From a bacterium (lineage in GTDB: Bacteria > Myxococcota_A > Polyangia > Nannocystales > Nannocystaceae), in contig JANSYI010000010.1 in NCBI GenBank assembly GCA_024742475.1, positions 170,645 to 234,644 of the forward strand: a DNA stretch of 64,000 nt, given 5' to 3'. Position numbers and translations under genes: made by a program. The notes beneath the pieces are model-generated. The model saw only the letters and a program-made list of their open reading frames with translations. It made no database searches and was not told the origin of the DNA. Below, in pieces: positions 34,569 to 46,154 of this stretch (position 1 is the first letter of the stretch; every line of letters begins with the position of its first letter).

Positions 34569-36917
34569 TCAGCCCACGGGCGTGCAGACCAGCTGCGGCT
34601 CGGTCTCGTTGGATTCGTCGCACTCGTTGAGCGCTCCGGTGCCCATGCCATCGTCGTCGACGACCGCGTAGATCGTCGCCGAGGCGATGTCCTGCCCCGT
34701 CTGCAGGGTGACCGTCTCGGAGGCGCCGGCGGGCAGCGGCCCCGCCGTGGACACCGTCCCGAGCAGCCCCGCGTCCTGCTCGTAGAACGAGACCGCGACA
34801 CCGGGGCCCACCCCAAGGCACCCGATGTTGGCGACATCGACGCTGATGTCGAGCGTCGGGCAGCTGGGCTGGTCGACGCGCAGGTCGAACAGGGCGAGAT
34901 CGGGCGCGCAGAAGTTGGACAGGCCCTGGGCGTTGCGGCGGTAGGCGTTGAAGCCGGGCGTGTCCCACGCGTCGGGCTCGGTCACCGGCACCGTGCCGTC
35001 CACCTCGACGTTGGTGATGTGATAGCTGTGCTGGTTCCACACCGGCCGCGTCGCGACCCAGTTGTCGAGCTGGTCCTCCCAGACCTCGATGCCGCCATCG
35101 AGCCCCCAGCCGACGTCCGAGTTGTTGGAGAACACCAGCTCGGCCTTGAAGTCGCCGTCGACGTCCGCCACGACGGGGTACTCCGTCCGTGTGCGCGAGG
35201 TGTTCGGGTCTTGGAAGAGCACCTCTTCGTCGGTCATGATGCCGTCGCAGCCCGGGCCCGGCGGCATGAGCTGACAGTCGGGCTCGACGCCGGGGTAGAT
35301 TCGGATGAAGTACTCGTCGTTGTAGACGACCTCGTTGGTGCCATCTCCGTCGAAGTCGAACACCGACGACCCCGTCACGCGGGAGGAGTCGTCCTCCGTC
35401 GCTGCACGCCACAGCTCACTGAACGCGGCGCCATCGAACTCCACCACGACGTAGAACGACGCGCCCGCCGTGGCGATGTCCGGGTTTCCGTCGCCGTTGA
35501 AGTCGGCGATGTTCGGCGCTCCGCCTCGGTCGTCGGTGCCGGGGATGGCGAAGCTGGCCAACGTCGCGCCGGTCTGCCCACTCAGCGCGTGAATCTGACC
35601 GCCGCGGACCACGATGACCTCGGGCATGCCGTCACCGTCGAAGTCTGCGACCCCGCAGCGGCCATCGCCCACCTCGGCCTGCCAGAGGACCGACCCCGTG
35701 AAGTCGCCGCCGGCGACCGTGCCGGTGGTGGAGTACGCCGTGTTGCCGCCGATGAGCTCGGGTCGACCGTCACCGTCCAGGTCCGCCACACACGAGATCG
35801 GCCCCTGCCCGTCACGACCGATGCCTGCGGACCCCTCCCACGCCAGCGCGCCGCTGCTGTCGACCACCGCGGCGCCGAAGACCAGCTCGGGGTCGCCGTC
35901 GTTGTCCATGTTGGCGATGGCGACCGAGCCGCTGCTGTTCGCGCTCGTGAAGGTGTCCGAGACCCAAAGGGGCGTGCCGTCGCTGTCGATCGCCACGAGC
36001 GTCGAGCCGACGCCGGCCACCACGACCTCGGGCAGGCCATCGCTGTCGATGTCGCCCACCGCCGGGTTCGCGGTGGAGTTGGACTGGAACGCAGGGTCGG
36101 TGACCGACCACACCGGCAGGCCCGTGTCCCCACGGATCGCGCGGACGACCCCTTGCGAGGTGATCGTCGCGTCGATGTACGAGTTGAAGATGATCTCGGG
36201 CGTGCAGTCGGCGTCCAGATCCGCGACGACGGGGATCGAGGACACCTGATAGTTCTCGGGGGACACATCGGGGTCGCGATGCGTCCACGTCGGCGAGCAG
36301 ATGCCGGCCAGGCACGTCTCGGCGGTCTGGCACTCCGAGTCCTCCACGCACGGCTCTTGCGCCCGAACGCCCCAGGTGAACCGAGGCCGCGGCGCGAACT
36401 CGGCGGGCGGAGGCACGTACTCGCACGCCGGGTTGGCCATCGATGGCACGCACAGGGCTAGGTCCCCCGCGCAGATGAAACCATCGCCACAGTCGCTGTC
36501 CTCGACCCGCGTCGCGCAGCCGCTGTTCTCACACGGACCCGCAGGGGTGACGCACTGTCCGAGGTAACACGCGTCCCCGGCGGCGCAGCACTCGCGCGCG
36601 ACACCGCAAGCCGCAGCGCCTCCGCAGTCGTCTGCGCACGCGCCCTCGAAACACACCTGGGTGCCGGGGCAGCACGCCGCGCCACAGCGCAGCTCGCCGT
36701 CCTCGCAGTCGGGCCCGCCGGTCACGTCCGAGCCCGAGGGTTGTCCGGTCTCACCGTCGGAGGTCACCCCCGACCCGTCCGAGCTCCCCTCCGTGCCCGA
36801 GAGCGAATCCACCGCCGTTTCGGAATCGCTCGTGTCCGTCGAGGGCGAGGGCGATGAACACCCCGCGACCGCCACCAGACCCAAGGCAACCCTCCACCCG
36901 CAACCGTCCTTCCGCAT
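34569..36917 (-). CDS. FG-GAP/VCBS-repeat lipoprotein with Cys-rich head and CARDB-like tail
   Basis: 782 residues. Signal ends in the lipobox VAGC. A Ser/Thr/Asp linker leads to a Cys-rich module with more than 20 cysteines (ELRCGAACCPGTQVCFEGAC). Then come at least seven FG-GAP-type calcium-binding units: VADLDGDGRPELIG, VADFDGDGMPEVIV, IADFNGDGNPDIAT, VFDFDGDGTNEVVY. These should fold as a beta-propeller. The last 110 residues resemble a CARDB adhesion module (LDISVDVANIGC, DECDESNETEPQLVC). The whole suggests a large extracellular adhesin or surface-bound sensor. Convergent with the GT-C protein gene at ten bases. Confidence 0.85.
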   Translation of the reverse strand: MRKDGCGWRVALGLVAVAGCSSPSPSTDTSDSETAVDSLSGTEGSSDGSGVTSDGETGQPSGSDVTGGPDCEDGELRCGAACCPGTQVCFEGACADDCGGAAACGVARECCAAGDACYLGQCVTPAGPCENSGCATRVEDSDCGDGFICAGDLALCVPSMANPACEYVPPPAEFAPRPRFTWGVRAQEPCVEDSECQTAETCLAGICSPTWTHRDPDVSPENYQVSSIPVVADLDADCTPEIIFNSYIDATITSQGVVRAIRGDTGLPVWSVTDPAFQSNSTANPAVGDIDSDGLPEVVVAGVGSTLVAIDSDGTPLWVSDTFTSANSSGSVAIANMDNDGDPELVFGAAVVDSSGALAWEGSAGIGRDGQGPISCVADLDGDGRPELIGGNTAYSTTGTVAGGDFTGSVLWQAEVGDGRCGVADFDGDGMPEVIVVRGGQIHALSGQTGATLASFAIPGTDDRGGAPNIADFNGDGNPDIATAGASFYVVVEFDGAAFSELWRAATEDDSSRVTGSSVFDFDGDGTNEVVYNDEYFIRIYPGVEPDCQLMPPGPGCDGIMTDEEVLFQDPNTSRTRTEYPVVADVDGDFKAELVFSNNSDVGWGLDGGIEVWEDQLDNWVATRPVWNQHSYHITNVEVDGTVPVTEPDAWDTPGFNAYRRNAQGLSNFCAPDLALFDLRVDQPSCPTLDISVDVANIGCLGVGPGVAVSFYEQDAGLLGTVSTAGPLPAGASETVTLQTGQDIASATIYAVVDDDGMGTGALNECDESNETEPQLVCTPVG

Positions 36918-37071
36918 GGGGTTCAGTGTAGGAGCGGCCCCGCGGTCGACTCAACCCGGCATCGCCTGGGCCGCTGGCGTGCCCCGCACGGCGCCCTGCC
37001 GCGACCCGAGACCGATGATCCGGCCTGTCCTGCGGCGTCGCCGGTCGCCATCGCCGGGCCGGAGCGCTACG

Positions 37072-37941
37072 GTGAGGGCGTTGGCTTCGCTCGACGCAGA
37101 ACGCCGCTTGGCCGTGTCGCTCGCCCGTGCCGGGGCCGACATCGCGCAGCGGTTTCAGCGCGGGGGCACGAGGATCTTGCGGCTGCGCAACAAGCCGCTG
37201 GGCGGTGGCCCCGTCACGGCCGCGGACGAAGCCGTCGACGACCACATCGTCTCCGGGCTGCGCGAGGCGTTTCCAGACGACCCGATCGTCGCCGAAGAGA
37301 GCTGGTCACAGGCCCCCTGGACCCAGGGCGGGCGCGTCTGGTTCGTCGACCCGATCGACGGCACGCGGGAGTTTGCGCGCGGCACACCAGGCTGGACCGT
37401 GCAGCTGGGGCTGTGTATCGACGGCGTCCCCGTGCTCGGCGTGGTCGCCGAGCCCGCACACAGCCGCGTCAGCTGGGCGTGCCTCGAGGACACCGGGGGC
37501 ACGGCGTGGATCGGCGAGACCCAGACGCCCGCCGGCGCAGGGCCGCTCCGCGTCTCCACGCGGCCCTGGGACGCGATGCACATCATCGGCGGCAAGCTCT
37601 CGCCCTTCTCCCGCCAGCGCCAGGTGCACGCGCGCCTGGGCATCCCCCGCAGCAGGGTGCATACGGTCGGGTCCGTCGGCGTGCGGATGGTGTCGGTCGC
37701 CCGAGGCAAGGCCGATTGCTACGTGCAAGCGCCGGGCAAGACCAAGATGTGGGACACCTGCCCCCCGATCGCCCTCGTCTTCGCCGCCGGCGGCGTGGTG
37801 AGCGATCTTCGAGGCAGCCCGCTCGACTTCAGCGCGCCACCGGTGACCCATCCCTGCGGGGTCGTGGCGTGCAGCCGGGCGCGCCACGAGACCATCCTCG
37901 AGGCGCTCGCGCCGTTGGCCGACAGCTGGCTCGGCGCGTAG
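37072..37941 (+). CDS. CysQ-type 3'(2'),5'-bisphosphate nucleotidase (inositol monophosphatase family)
   Basis: 289 residues from GTG at 37072, chosen for its GGAG seven bases upstream; a TTG at 37081 is an alternative. The metal-dependent phosphatase motifs are VTAADEAVDDHI, IVAEES (metal Glu), VDPIDGTREFARG (two metal Asps) and MWDTCPPIALVFAAGG (third-site Asp). The VTVGSVGVRMVSVARGKADCYV-like stretch (HTVGSVGVRMVSVARGKADC) and the CPP after WDT fit CysQ/BPNT1 better than plain inositol phosphatase. This would recycle 3'-phosphoadenosine 5'-phosphate from sulphate assimilation, by family. Confidence 0.85.
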   Translation: MRALASLDAERRLAVSLARAGADIAQRFQRGGTRILRLRNKPLGGGPVTAADEAVDDHIVSGLREAFPDDPIVAEESWSQAPWTQGGRVWFVDPIDGTREFARGTPGWTVQLGLCIDGVPVLGVVAEPAHSRVSWACLEDTGGTAWIGETQTPAGAGPLRVSTRPWDAMHIIGGKLSPFSRQRQVHARLGIPRSRVHTVGSVGVRMVSVARGKADCYVQAPGKTKMWDTCPPIALVFAAGGVVSDLRGSPLDFSAPPVTHPCGVVACSRARHETILEALAPLADSWLGA

Positions 37942-38035
37942 GGGGCACGTCTCCCACCGCCGCGGAGAACACGGAGGAGCGGCCCACGGCCGCGAGCGAG
38001 GGCGCTCCGCGCCCGAACTTGGAGGGAGACGCGAA

Positions 38036-38076
38036 GGGGGCTCCGCCCCCGCAGCGTTGGGAACCGAGAGGTTCCC
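38036..38076. terminator. double hairpin between convergent genes
   Basis: Two perfect hairpins sit back to back: GGGGGC/GCCCCC with a three-base loop at 38036-38050, and GGGAACC/GGTTCCC with a GAGA loop at 38059-38076. The tetraloop type is stable. They lie between the stops of cysQ-like (37941) and pmbA (38091), so they can end transcription in both directions. The first also shares its core with the hairpin repeat at the right edge of the window. Confidence 0.65.
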
Positions 38077-38090
38077 CGCAGTGGCGAGCC

Positions 38091-39473
38091 CTAGCTCCCC
38101 GCGACGGTCATGTGGTCGACGCGAAAGCTCGGCGACGCGGTCGACGTGCGGTGCTCGAGGTCGTCGGCGATGAGGTCGATGCCCTGCAGCAGCTCGCCCA
38201 GGTTGCGCGAGATCGTGATCTCGCCGACGGGTCGGGTGAGCGCGCCGTTTTCGATCAGGAACCCCTCGGCACCTCGGGAGAACGTGCCGGTGACCGGGTC
38301 GAAGCCGAAGCCCATCATGCGAGAGACGTACAGTCCCGTCTCGATGCCTTCGAGCAGCCCCTGAGGCTTCGTATCGCCGGCGAGCAGGTAGAAGTTGCTG
38401 ACCGAGCTGTGCGGGATGCCGCCTCCGCCCGAGGCCGACCCCGTGGGCGAGAGCTCGAGCTTGCGCGCGCTGTAGGTGTCGAGCAGGAAGGAGCGCAGGA
38501 CGCCGTCTTCGATGACCTTGATCGGCGCCACCGCCCGCCCCTCGCCGTCGAAGCGGCGCGAGCCAGGGCCGCGGGCGACCAGCGGATCGTCGACGATCGT
38601 CACGCCCGACGCGGCGACCGACTCGCCCATGCACGAGGCGAGATAGCTGCGCTTGCGGTAGACGGCGTCTCCGAGGATGCAGCTCGCCACGAGCCCGACG
38701 ATGGCCCGCGCAGCGTCTTTGTCGAAGACGATCGGGTACTGGCCCGTGTCCATCTTGGACGCGCCGAGCGTGCGCACGGCTCGGCGGGCGGCCTCGGCTC
38801 CGACGGCGTCGGGCGCCTCGAGGTCGGAGAAGAAGCGCCCTCCGGTCCAGTAGACGCCGTTGCGCTTCTTGCCGCCTTCGTCATCGGCCACCGCCTGCAC
38901 GACCAGCGACTGGTAGGTCCCGTACCGCGTACCGACGAACCCGCCGGTCGTGGCCAGGACACCGTGACCGCTGCTGCGGGAGAAGCTGGCCCCCTCGGAG
39001 GTGGTGATGCGCTCGTCGGCCGCAAAGGCGGCACGCTCCCCGGCTTGGGCGAGCTCGAGCGCCCGCTTGGCGTCGATGCCATCGGTCTGCGGGTCGAACA
39101 GGTCGAGCTCGGGCAGCGCGTTGCCGTCGGCGAGCTCCTCGGGCGGGGGCGGCGAAGCCATGGGGTCGGGCTCGCTGATCTCCGCCATCTCGACCACGGT
39201 CTTGAGGAACGCCTCGACCGCATCCTTGGAGAGGTCGGTGGTGGAGCTGGTCGCGACCCGCTCGGACCGCATCACGCGCACGGACAGCCCGCTGCTCTGG
39301 GCCTCCTTGACGAGCTCGGGCTCGTCCTTGCGCACGCCGACCTCGAGCTCGTTCCCCACCCCGACGCTGACCTCGGCATGGTCGACGCCGAGCCCGCGAA
39401 GGGTCGCGATGGCGTGTTCGGCCGAGGCAGAAAGACGGCTGAGGATTTCGGGGGTGTTGCTGGTGCTCGCCAT
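38091..39473 (-). CDS. pmbA: TldE/PmbA family metalloprotease-partner
   Basis: 460 residues from ATG at 39473. PmbA (TldE) pairs with TldD in a heterodimeric zinc protease that processes some ribosomal peptides and antitoxins; PmbA itself lacks the catalytic motif. Visible family features: DHAEVSVGVGNELEVGVR, LVKEAQSSGLSVRVM, the middle GGRFFSDLEAPDAVG, SYLASCMGESVAASGVTIVDDPL, and the C-terminal GFDPVTGTFSRGAEGFLIENG and ITISRNLGELLQGIDLIADD. No HExxxH is present, as expected. The order is tldD then pmbA with an 11-base gap, so both subunits are co-expressed. Confidence 0.93.
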   Translation of the reverse strand: MASTSNTPEILSRLSASAEHAIATLRGLGVDHAEVSVGVGNELEVGVRKDEPELVKEAQSSGLSVRVMRSERVATSSTTDLSKDAVEAFLKTVVEMAEISEPDPMASPPPPEELADGNALPELDLFDPQTDGIDAKRALELAQAGERAAFAADERITTSEGASFSRSSGHGVLATTGGFVGTRYGTYQSLVVQAVADDEGGKKRNGVYWTGGRFFSDLEAPDAVGAEAARRAVRTLGASKMDTGQYPIVFDKDAARAIVGLVASCILGDAVYRKRSYLASCMGESVAASGVTIVDDPLVARGPGSRRFDGEGRAVAPIKVIEDGVLRSFLLDTYSARKLELSPTGSASGGGGIPHSSVSNFYLLAGDTKPQGLLEGIETGLYVSRMMGFGFDPVTGTFSRGAEGFLIENGALTRPVGEITISRNLGELLQGIDLIADDLEHRTSTASPSFRVDHMTVAGS

Positions 39474-39484
39474 TGGCCTGGTCC

Positions 39485-40975
39485 TCACGCCTCGGTGCCA
39501 CCCACGGTGAGTTCGTCGAGCTTGACCGTCGGCATGCCGACACCGACCGGGACGGACTGACCGTCCTTGCCGCACGTCCACATGCCGTCGGAGAGCTGAA
39601 AGTCGTGGCCCACCATCGACACCGTCGCCAGCGCCTCGGGGCCGTTGCCGATGAGGTTCACCCCCTTGAGCGGCGCGGTGATCTTACCGTCTTCGATGAG
39701 GTAGCCCTCGGTGAGGCTGAAGACGAAGTCGCCGTTGCTGATGTTGACCTGGCCGCCGCTGAACTTCTTGGCGTAGATGCCCTTCTTCACCGAGCGGATG
39801 ATGTCCTGCGGGTCGTCGTCTCCGGCGGCCATCAAGGTGTTGGTCATGCGCGGCAGCGGCACATCCCGGAAGCTCTCCCTGCGGCCGCTGCCCGACCCGC
39901 CCTCGCCGAAGTGGGTGGCGCTGATGTGGTCGTGCATGTAGCCGCGCAGCACGCCGCCTTCGATCAGGCGATGCTCCTTGGGGACCTCGCCCTCGTCGTC
40001 GACGTTGATGCTGCCTCGGCTGCCCTCGATGGCCGGGTCGTCGACCACGGTGACGAGCGCGGAGGCGACCGACTCTCCGACGCGGTCGGTGTAGTTGGAC
40101 GTCCGCTTGCGGTTGAAGTCGGCTTCGAGGCCGTGGCCCACCGCTTCGTGCAGCAAGATGCCCGAGTCGCCGGGCGCGAGCACGACCGGCATCGTGCCCG
40201 CGGGCGCGGGGCGGGAGTCGAGGTTGACCAGCGCGACCCGGGCCGCTTCGTTGCCGTGGTCCTCGGGGGACACACTCTCGAAGTACTCGATGCCGTAGCG
40301 GCCACCGCCACCGCTGCTGCCCGACTCGGTGCGCTCGCCTTCGTTCGCGACGACGTACACACCCATGCGGGTCATCGGCTGGATGTCGTGCACCACGGCC
40401 CCGCGGCTGTTGGCCACGAGGATCTCCTTGTGCACGCTGACCACCGAGGCGTCGACGCGAACGATGCGGCTGTCTGCCTTGCGCGCGGCCTCGTCGGCGC
40501 GGCGCAGCAGCGCGACACGTTCCGCTCCGGGGACATCGACGAGGTTCTGCGCCACCGCGTAGCGGCTGGGCGCTGCGAGACGGGTGACGGCGAGCGGCGC
40601 GACGGCAGTGCCGCCCGTGGCGATGCGGGCCGCGGTCCGAGCGGCCGCGAGCAGCTCCTCGGGCTCGAGGCTCTCGGCGTAGGCGTAGCCGACCGCGGTG
40701 CCGTTGACGACGCGGACCCCGACACCAAGGTCGATGCCCCCGCCCACGCTGCGGACGCGTCCGTCCTCCATGGAAATTGAAGCCGCCCGGCGGTACTCGA
40801 AGTACAGGTCGGCGAAGTCGCCTCCTTGTTCGAGCGCTACGCCGAGCGCGCGTGCGATCAAGCTGTCGTCGATCGCGTGAGGCCCCGTCATGAACGGAGC
40901 CTCACTGGTGGCAACGCCGCCCGTCGTGGCGGTTGCGGCGCTGCCGTTCTTCGGTTGACCGTGTGCCTCGGACAC
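39485..40975 (-). CDS. tldD: TldD zinc metalloprotease
   Basis: 496 residues. This is the catalytic subunit of the TldD/TldE protease. It has the zinc motif LLHEAVGHGLEAD (HExxxH) and, near the C-terminus, the Cys in MWTCGKDGQ that serves as the third zinc ligand in TldD. Other family blocks are GIDLGVGVRVVNGTAVGYAYA, DSRIVRVDASVVSVHKEILV, ISATHFGEGGSGSGRRESF and GDFVFSLTEGYLIEDGKI. An unusual N-terminal Gly/Ala/Thr extension of about 30 residues precedes the domain. Encoded between rpmE and pmbA. No obvious RiPP precursor is next to it. Confidence 0.95.
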   Translation of the reverse strand: MSEAHGQPKNGSAATATTGGVATSEAPFMTGPHAIDDSLIARALGVALEQGGDFADLYFEYRRAASISMEDGRVRSVGGGIDLGVGVRVVNGTAVGYAYAESLEPEELLAAARTAARIATGGTAVAPLAVTRLAAPSRYAVAQNLVDVPGAERVALLRRADEAARKADSRIVRVDASVVSVHKEILVANSRGAVVHDIQPMTRMGVYVVANEGERTESGSSGGGGRYGIEYFESVSPEDHGNEAARVALVNLDSRPAPAGTMPVVLAPGDSGILLHEAVGHGLEADFNRKRTSNYTDRVGESVASALVTVVDDPAIEGSRGSINVDDEGEVPKEHRLIEGGVLRGYMHDHISATHFGEGGSGSGRRESFRDVPLPRMTNTLMAAGDDDPQDIIRSVKKGIYAKKFSGGQVNISNGDFVFSLTEGYLIEDGKITAPLKGVNLIGNGPEALATVSMVGHDFQLSDGMWTCGKDGQSVPVGVGMPTVKLDELTVGGTEA

Positions 40976-40984
40976 GAGCGAAGA

Positions 40985-41248
40985 CTACTTCGCTTTCGAC
41001 TTCTTCGTGCGGCCGGCGTAGCGGCGCTTGAAGCGATCGATGCGGCCTTCGGCATCGACCGTCCGAGCCTGGCCGGTCCAGAACGGGTGGCTGTGGCTCG
41101 AGATGTCCAGTTTGACGACGGGCAGCTCGGCGCCGTCGACTTCGCGCTTCTCACCGGATCGCATGGTGGAGAAGGCGACCCACTCCTTGCCCGTCGACGT
41201 GTCGACGAACAAGGTCTTGTGGTACTCGGGGTGGATTCCCATCTTCAT
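40985..41248 (-). CDS. rpmE2: ribosomal protein bL31, type B (zinc-free form)
   Basis: 87 residues, ATG at 41248. bL31 sits at the subunit interface and joins the central protuberance to the 30S head. The sequence GIHPEYHKTLFVDTSTGKEWVAF, LPVVKLDISSHSHPFWTGQ and VDAEGRIDRFKRRY is typical of type B. It lacks the CxxC zinc-binding cysteines of type A, so it needs no zinc. It sits 34 bases after rpsN and is followed after nine bases by tldD. Zinc-free L31 and S14 genes are often co-regulated by Zur. I see no clear Zur operator here. Confidence 0.93.
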   Translation of the reverse strand: MKMGIHPEYHKTLFVDTSTGKEWVAFSTMRSGEKREVDGAELPVVKLDISSHSHPFWTGQARTVDAEGRIDRFKRRYAGRTKKSKAK

Positions 41249-41282
41249 GATGCTGAGTCCCTTTCGCGTGGGGTCGGCCGGA

Positions 41283-41588
41283 CTACCAGCTCGACTTGGT
41301 GACGCCCGGGAGGTCGCCAGCGAGGGCGAGGTCGCGGAGCATGATGCGGGAGAGCCCGAACTTGCGGTAGACGGCCTTGCTGCGGCCGGTGAGGACGCAG
41401 CGCCGGGTCTTGCGCGTGGGGCAGGAGTTCTTGGGCAACTTGTTCAGCGCGTCGATCGCTTCCCACTTCTCGTCGGGGTCGAGGTTGGGGTCTTTGATCT
41501 TCTTGCGGAGCTCGGCACGCTTCTCGGCGTACTTGGCGATGAGCTTGTCGCGCTTTTGGTCGCGCAGGACTTGGGAAAGCTTGGCCAT
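41283..41588 (-). CDS. rpsN: ribosomal protein uS14, zinc-free form
   Basis: 101 residues, the long C-minus type of S14. The N-terminus is a basic helical region (MAKLSQVLRDQKRDKLIAKY) and the C-terminus GRSKAVYRKFGLSRIMLRDL then PGVTKSSW is the family core. Where the zinc-binding form has two CxxC pairs, this has only two scattered cysteines (NSCPTRKTRRC), so it should fold without zinc. It is located with the type B L31 gene and not with the main ribosomal cluster in this window. Whether another zinc-containing S14 exists elsewhere in the genome cannot be seen here. Confidence 0.9.
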   Translation of the reverse strand: MAKLSQVLRDQKRDKLIAKYAEKRAELRKKIKDPNLDPDEKWEAIDALNKLPKNSCPTRKTRRCVLTGRSKAVYRKFGLSRIMLRDLALAGDLPGVTKSSW

Positions 41589-41792
41589 GACTGAAGTCTC
41601 TTGAGGCGTTCGACCGACACCGAAGCGGCCGGTCTGGAGCGCGAGAACCTACACGAGAGGCCCAGGGGGGCGCAAGGCCTGTCGAACACGACTCGTCGGA
41701 GACAGCTCTCGTGGCGTGAAGCGGCACGACACGGCCCCCAACAGCCCTCTCCGACGCCCCGAGCCCCCTTCAGCGCGCATGACGCCGAGCTC

Positions 41793-42658
41793 TCAGCCCT
41801 CGCCGAGACCGACCCGGGTCCGCAGATCGCCCAGCTCGGTTTCGCGCAGCCTGCGGAACTGCCCCTCGGGCAAGTCGTCCGCCGTGACGTCAGCGAAGGC
41901 CACCCGCAGCAGCTTGAGCACCGGATGCCCGATCGCCTCACCCATCCGCCGGATCTGACGGTTGAGCCCCTGGCTGATCGTCAGCTGCACCCACGTGTTG
42001 GTCTCGGTATCCCGAATGACCAGCAGCTCGTCCACCGGACGGGTGACCGTGCCGTCTTCGAGCGTGACGCCTTCACGCAGCCTGTCGATGGCCTCGTTGT
42101 CCAGCCGCCCCTGAAACTTGGCGTGATAGGTCTTGGGCACCTTGCTGCGCGGGTGCAGCAGACGGGACGACAGGTCTCCGTCGTTGGTGATGAGCAAGAC
42201 ACCGCGCGTGTGGTAGTCGAGCCGACCCACGGGGAATACCCGCGCGTCGACCCCCCGCAGCAGGGAGATCACGGTGGGGCGGCCGCGGTCGTCGACCTTC
42301 TTCTCCGCCGAACACACGAACCCGTCGGGCTTGTTGAGCACGAGGTAGATCGGAGGCTCGGCCTCGATGAGCTTGTTGTCGACCGCGATGCGATCCCGAA
42401 GCGGATCGACCTTGGTGCCCAACGCGGTGACGACCTGGCCGTTGACCTTCACGCGACCGGCCGAGATGAGCGCTTCGCCGCCGCGACGCGAGCTCACACC
42501 CGCGCGCGCCAGCACCTTCTGCAGACGCACTTCGCCCGAGAGTTCCCCGATGTCGCGCGCGCGATCGGGGGCAGCTTTGGGTGCGGCGCCCCGTCGGCCC
42601 CCTTGGGGCTTTGATTGTCTAGGGCCTTTGGGCCCCTTGGGCCCTCTGGATTGACGGC

Positions 42659-42662
<4 letters not shown>
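41793..42662 (-). CDS. rRNA pseudouridine synthase, RluB/RsuA family
   Basis: 289 residues. It has a basic, Gly/Pro/Arg-rich N-terminal tail (about 40 residues), an S4 RNA-binding domain (VRLQKVLARAGVSSRRGGEAL and GRVKVNGQVVTALG) and the catalytic domain with VGRLDYHTRGVLLITNDGDL, which holds the catalytic Asp, followed by SQGLNRQIRRMGEAIGHPVLKL. RluB modifies U2605 of 23S rRNA in E. coli; RsuA and RluE are the other close family members. It overlaps scpB by four bases and ends the M50-scpA-scpB-rluB operon, a very common arrangement. Confidence 0.9.
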
Positions 42663-45281
<2,619 letters not shown>

Positions 45282-45299
45282 CGTCGGTCGGCGGCCCGC

Positions 45300-46058
45300 C
45301 TAGAGAACAGCCGCGAATGCACGCTGCCCCAAGTCCAGGACCGGCCACAGCAGATACCCCAGAATCGGAATCGGCGAAAGCACGAGGACCAGGATGACGA
45401 TGCCCCCGTAGCGACCCAGGAATTCGTCGACGGGCGCCCATTTCGCGCCGAACGCCCAGCTGAACACCTTGCCGCCGTCCAAGGGATGGATCGGCAGCAG
45501 GTTGAACATGAACAGCACGAGGTTGAGGGTGAAGAAGAGCGCGAGCGGGCTCTCCTTCACGTCGGTCGAAATCGCGACGCCAGCGGCCGACAGGCCCGCA
45601 GCCAGGGCGATGGCCAAGGCGGCCTGCAGCAGGTTGGAGAGCGGGCCCGCAAACGCCACCAGCGCCATGCCTGCCCGCATCGAGACCTTTCGGGTGTAGT
45701 TGCGTGGCTGGGTGTTGACCGGCCGGCCCCAACCGAACAGGAAGCCGGTCTGCATCACGGTGAGCACCAGCGGCAAGATCAGCGTGCCGATCGGGTCGGC
45801 GTGCGCCACGGGATTGAGGGTGAGGCGCCCCTCGGCTTCGGGCGTGCCGTCCCCGAGCTTGTCGGCGGCGAACGCATGCGCGAACTCGTGCACTGCGATC
45901 GCGATGATCAGACAGATCACGAACAGGCCCGCAAACCGAAGGTTCTGGTGCGAGAACGGCCCACCGTCGGCGGCCAACAGTGGCATCAAGGTCAGCAGTG
46001 CGGCATTCACGGCGAGCGCGGATGAAAAGGTAACACCCAGGCGTTGCCGAGGCCGCAC
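45300..46058 (-). CDS. site-2 protease family (M50) intramembrane metalloprotease
   Basis: 252 residues from a GTG at 46058. Five to six membrane helices. The zinc motif HEFAHAF lies in an N-terminal helix (IIAIAVHEFAHAFAADKLG) and the third ligand is in LLPIHPLDGGKVF (NxxPxxxLDGG). No PDZ or CBS domain is present, so it belongs to the short soluble-loop M50 group, often found beside scpA/scpB and trpS. Substrates are usually membrane-tethered regulators such as anti-sigma factors, but none is encoded next to it. Gap to scpA 18 bases. Confidence 0.88.
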   Translation of the reverse strand: MRPRQRLGVTFSSALAVNAALLTLMPLLAADGGPFSHQNLRFAGLFVICLIIAIAVHEFAHAFAADKLGDGTPEAEGRLTLNPVAHADPIGTLILPLVLTVMQTGFLFGWGRPVNTQPRNYTRKVSMRAGMALVAFAGPLSNLLQAALAIALAAGLSAAGVAISTDVKESPLALFFTLNLVLFMFNLLPIHPLDGGKVFSWAFGAKWAPVDEFLGRYGGIVILVLVLSPIPILGYLLWPVLDLGQRAFAAVL

Positions 46059-46086
46059 TTTGTGGACCCGCCCCCCAAACGCACGA

Positions 46087-46120
46087 GAGCCCGCCGCGGC
46101 AGCAAGCGCCGGGCGGGCTC
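46087..46120 (-). terminator. possible terminator hairpin after the L-domain lipoprotein gene
   Basis: Nine-base arms GAGCCCGCC (46087-46095) and GGCGGGCTC (46112-46120) pair perfectly around a 16-base loop. It lies 34 bases beyond the stop of the lipoprotein gene (46155) and before the M50 gene. The following T-run on the minus strand is weak (GTTT), so intrinsic termination may be partial. Confidence 0.5.
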
Positions 46121-46154
46121 CGATGCGTCGGCGGCGCGGCGCACCGCGCGTGCC

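Noticed and set aside
37942..38090. Small gene or ncRNA between the CysQ-like gene and pmbA
   Set aside because: Only hairpins were found, no RBS plus ORF, and no conserved RNA pattern; better explained as a bidirectional terminator.
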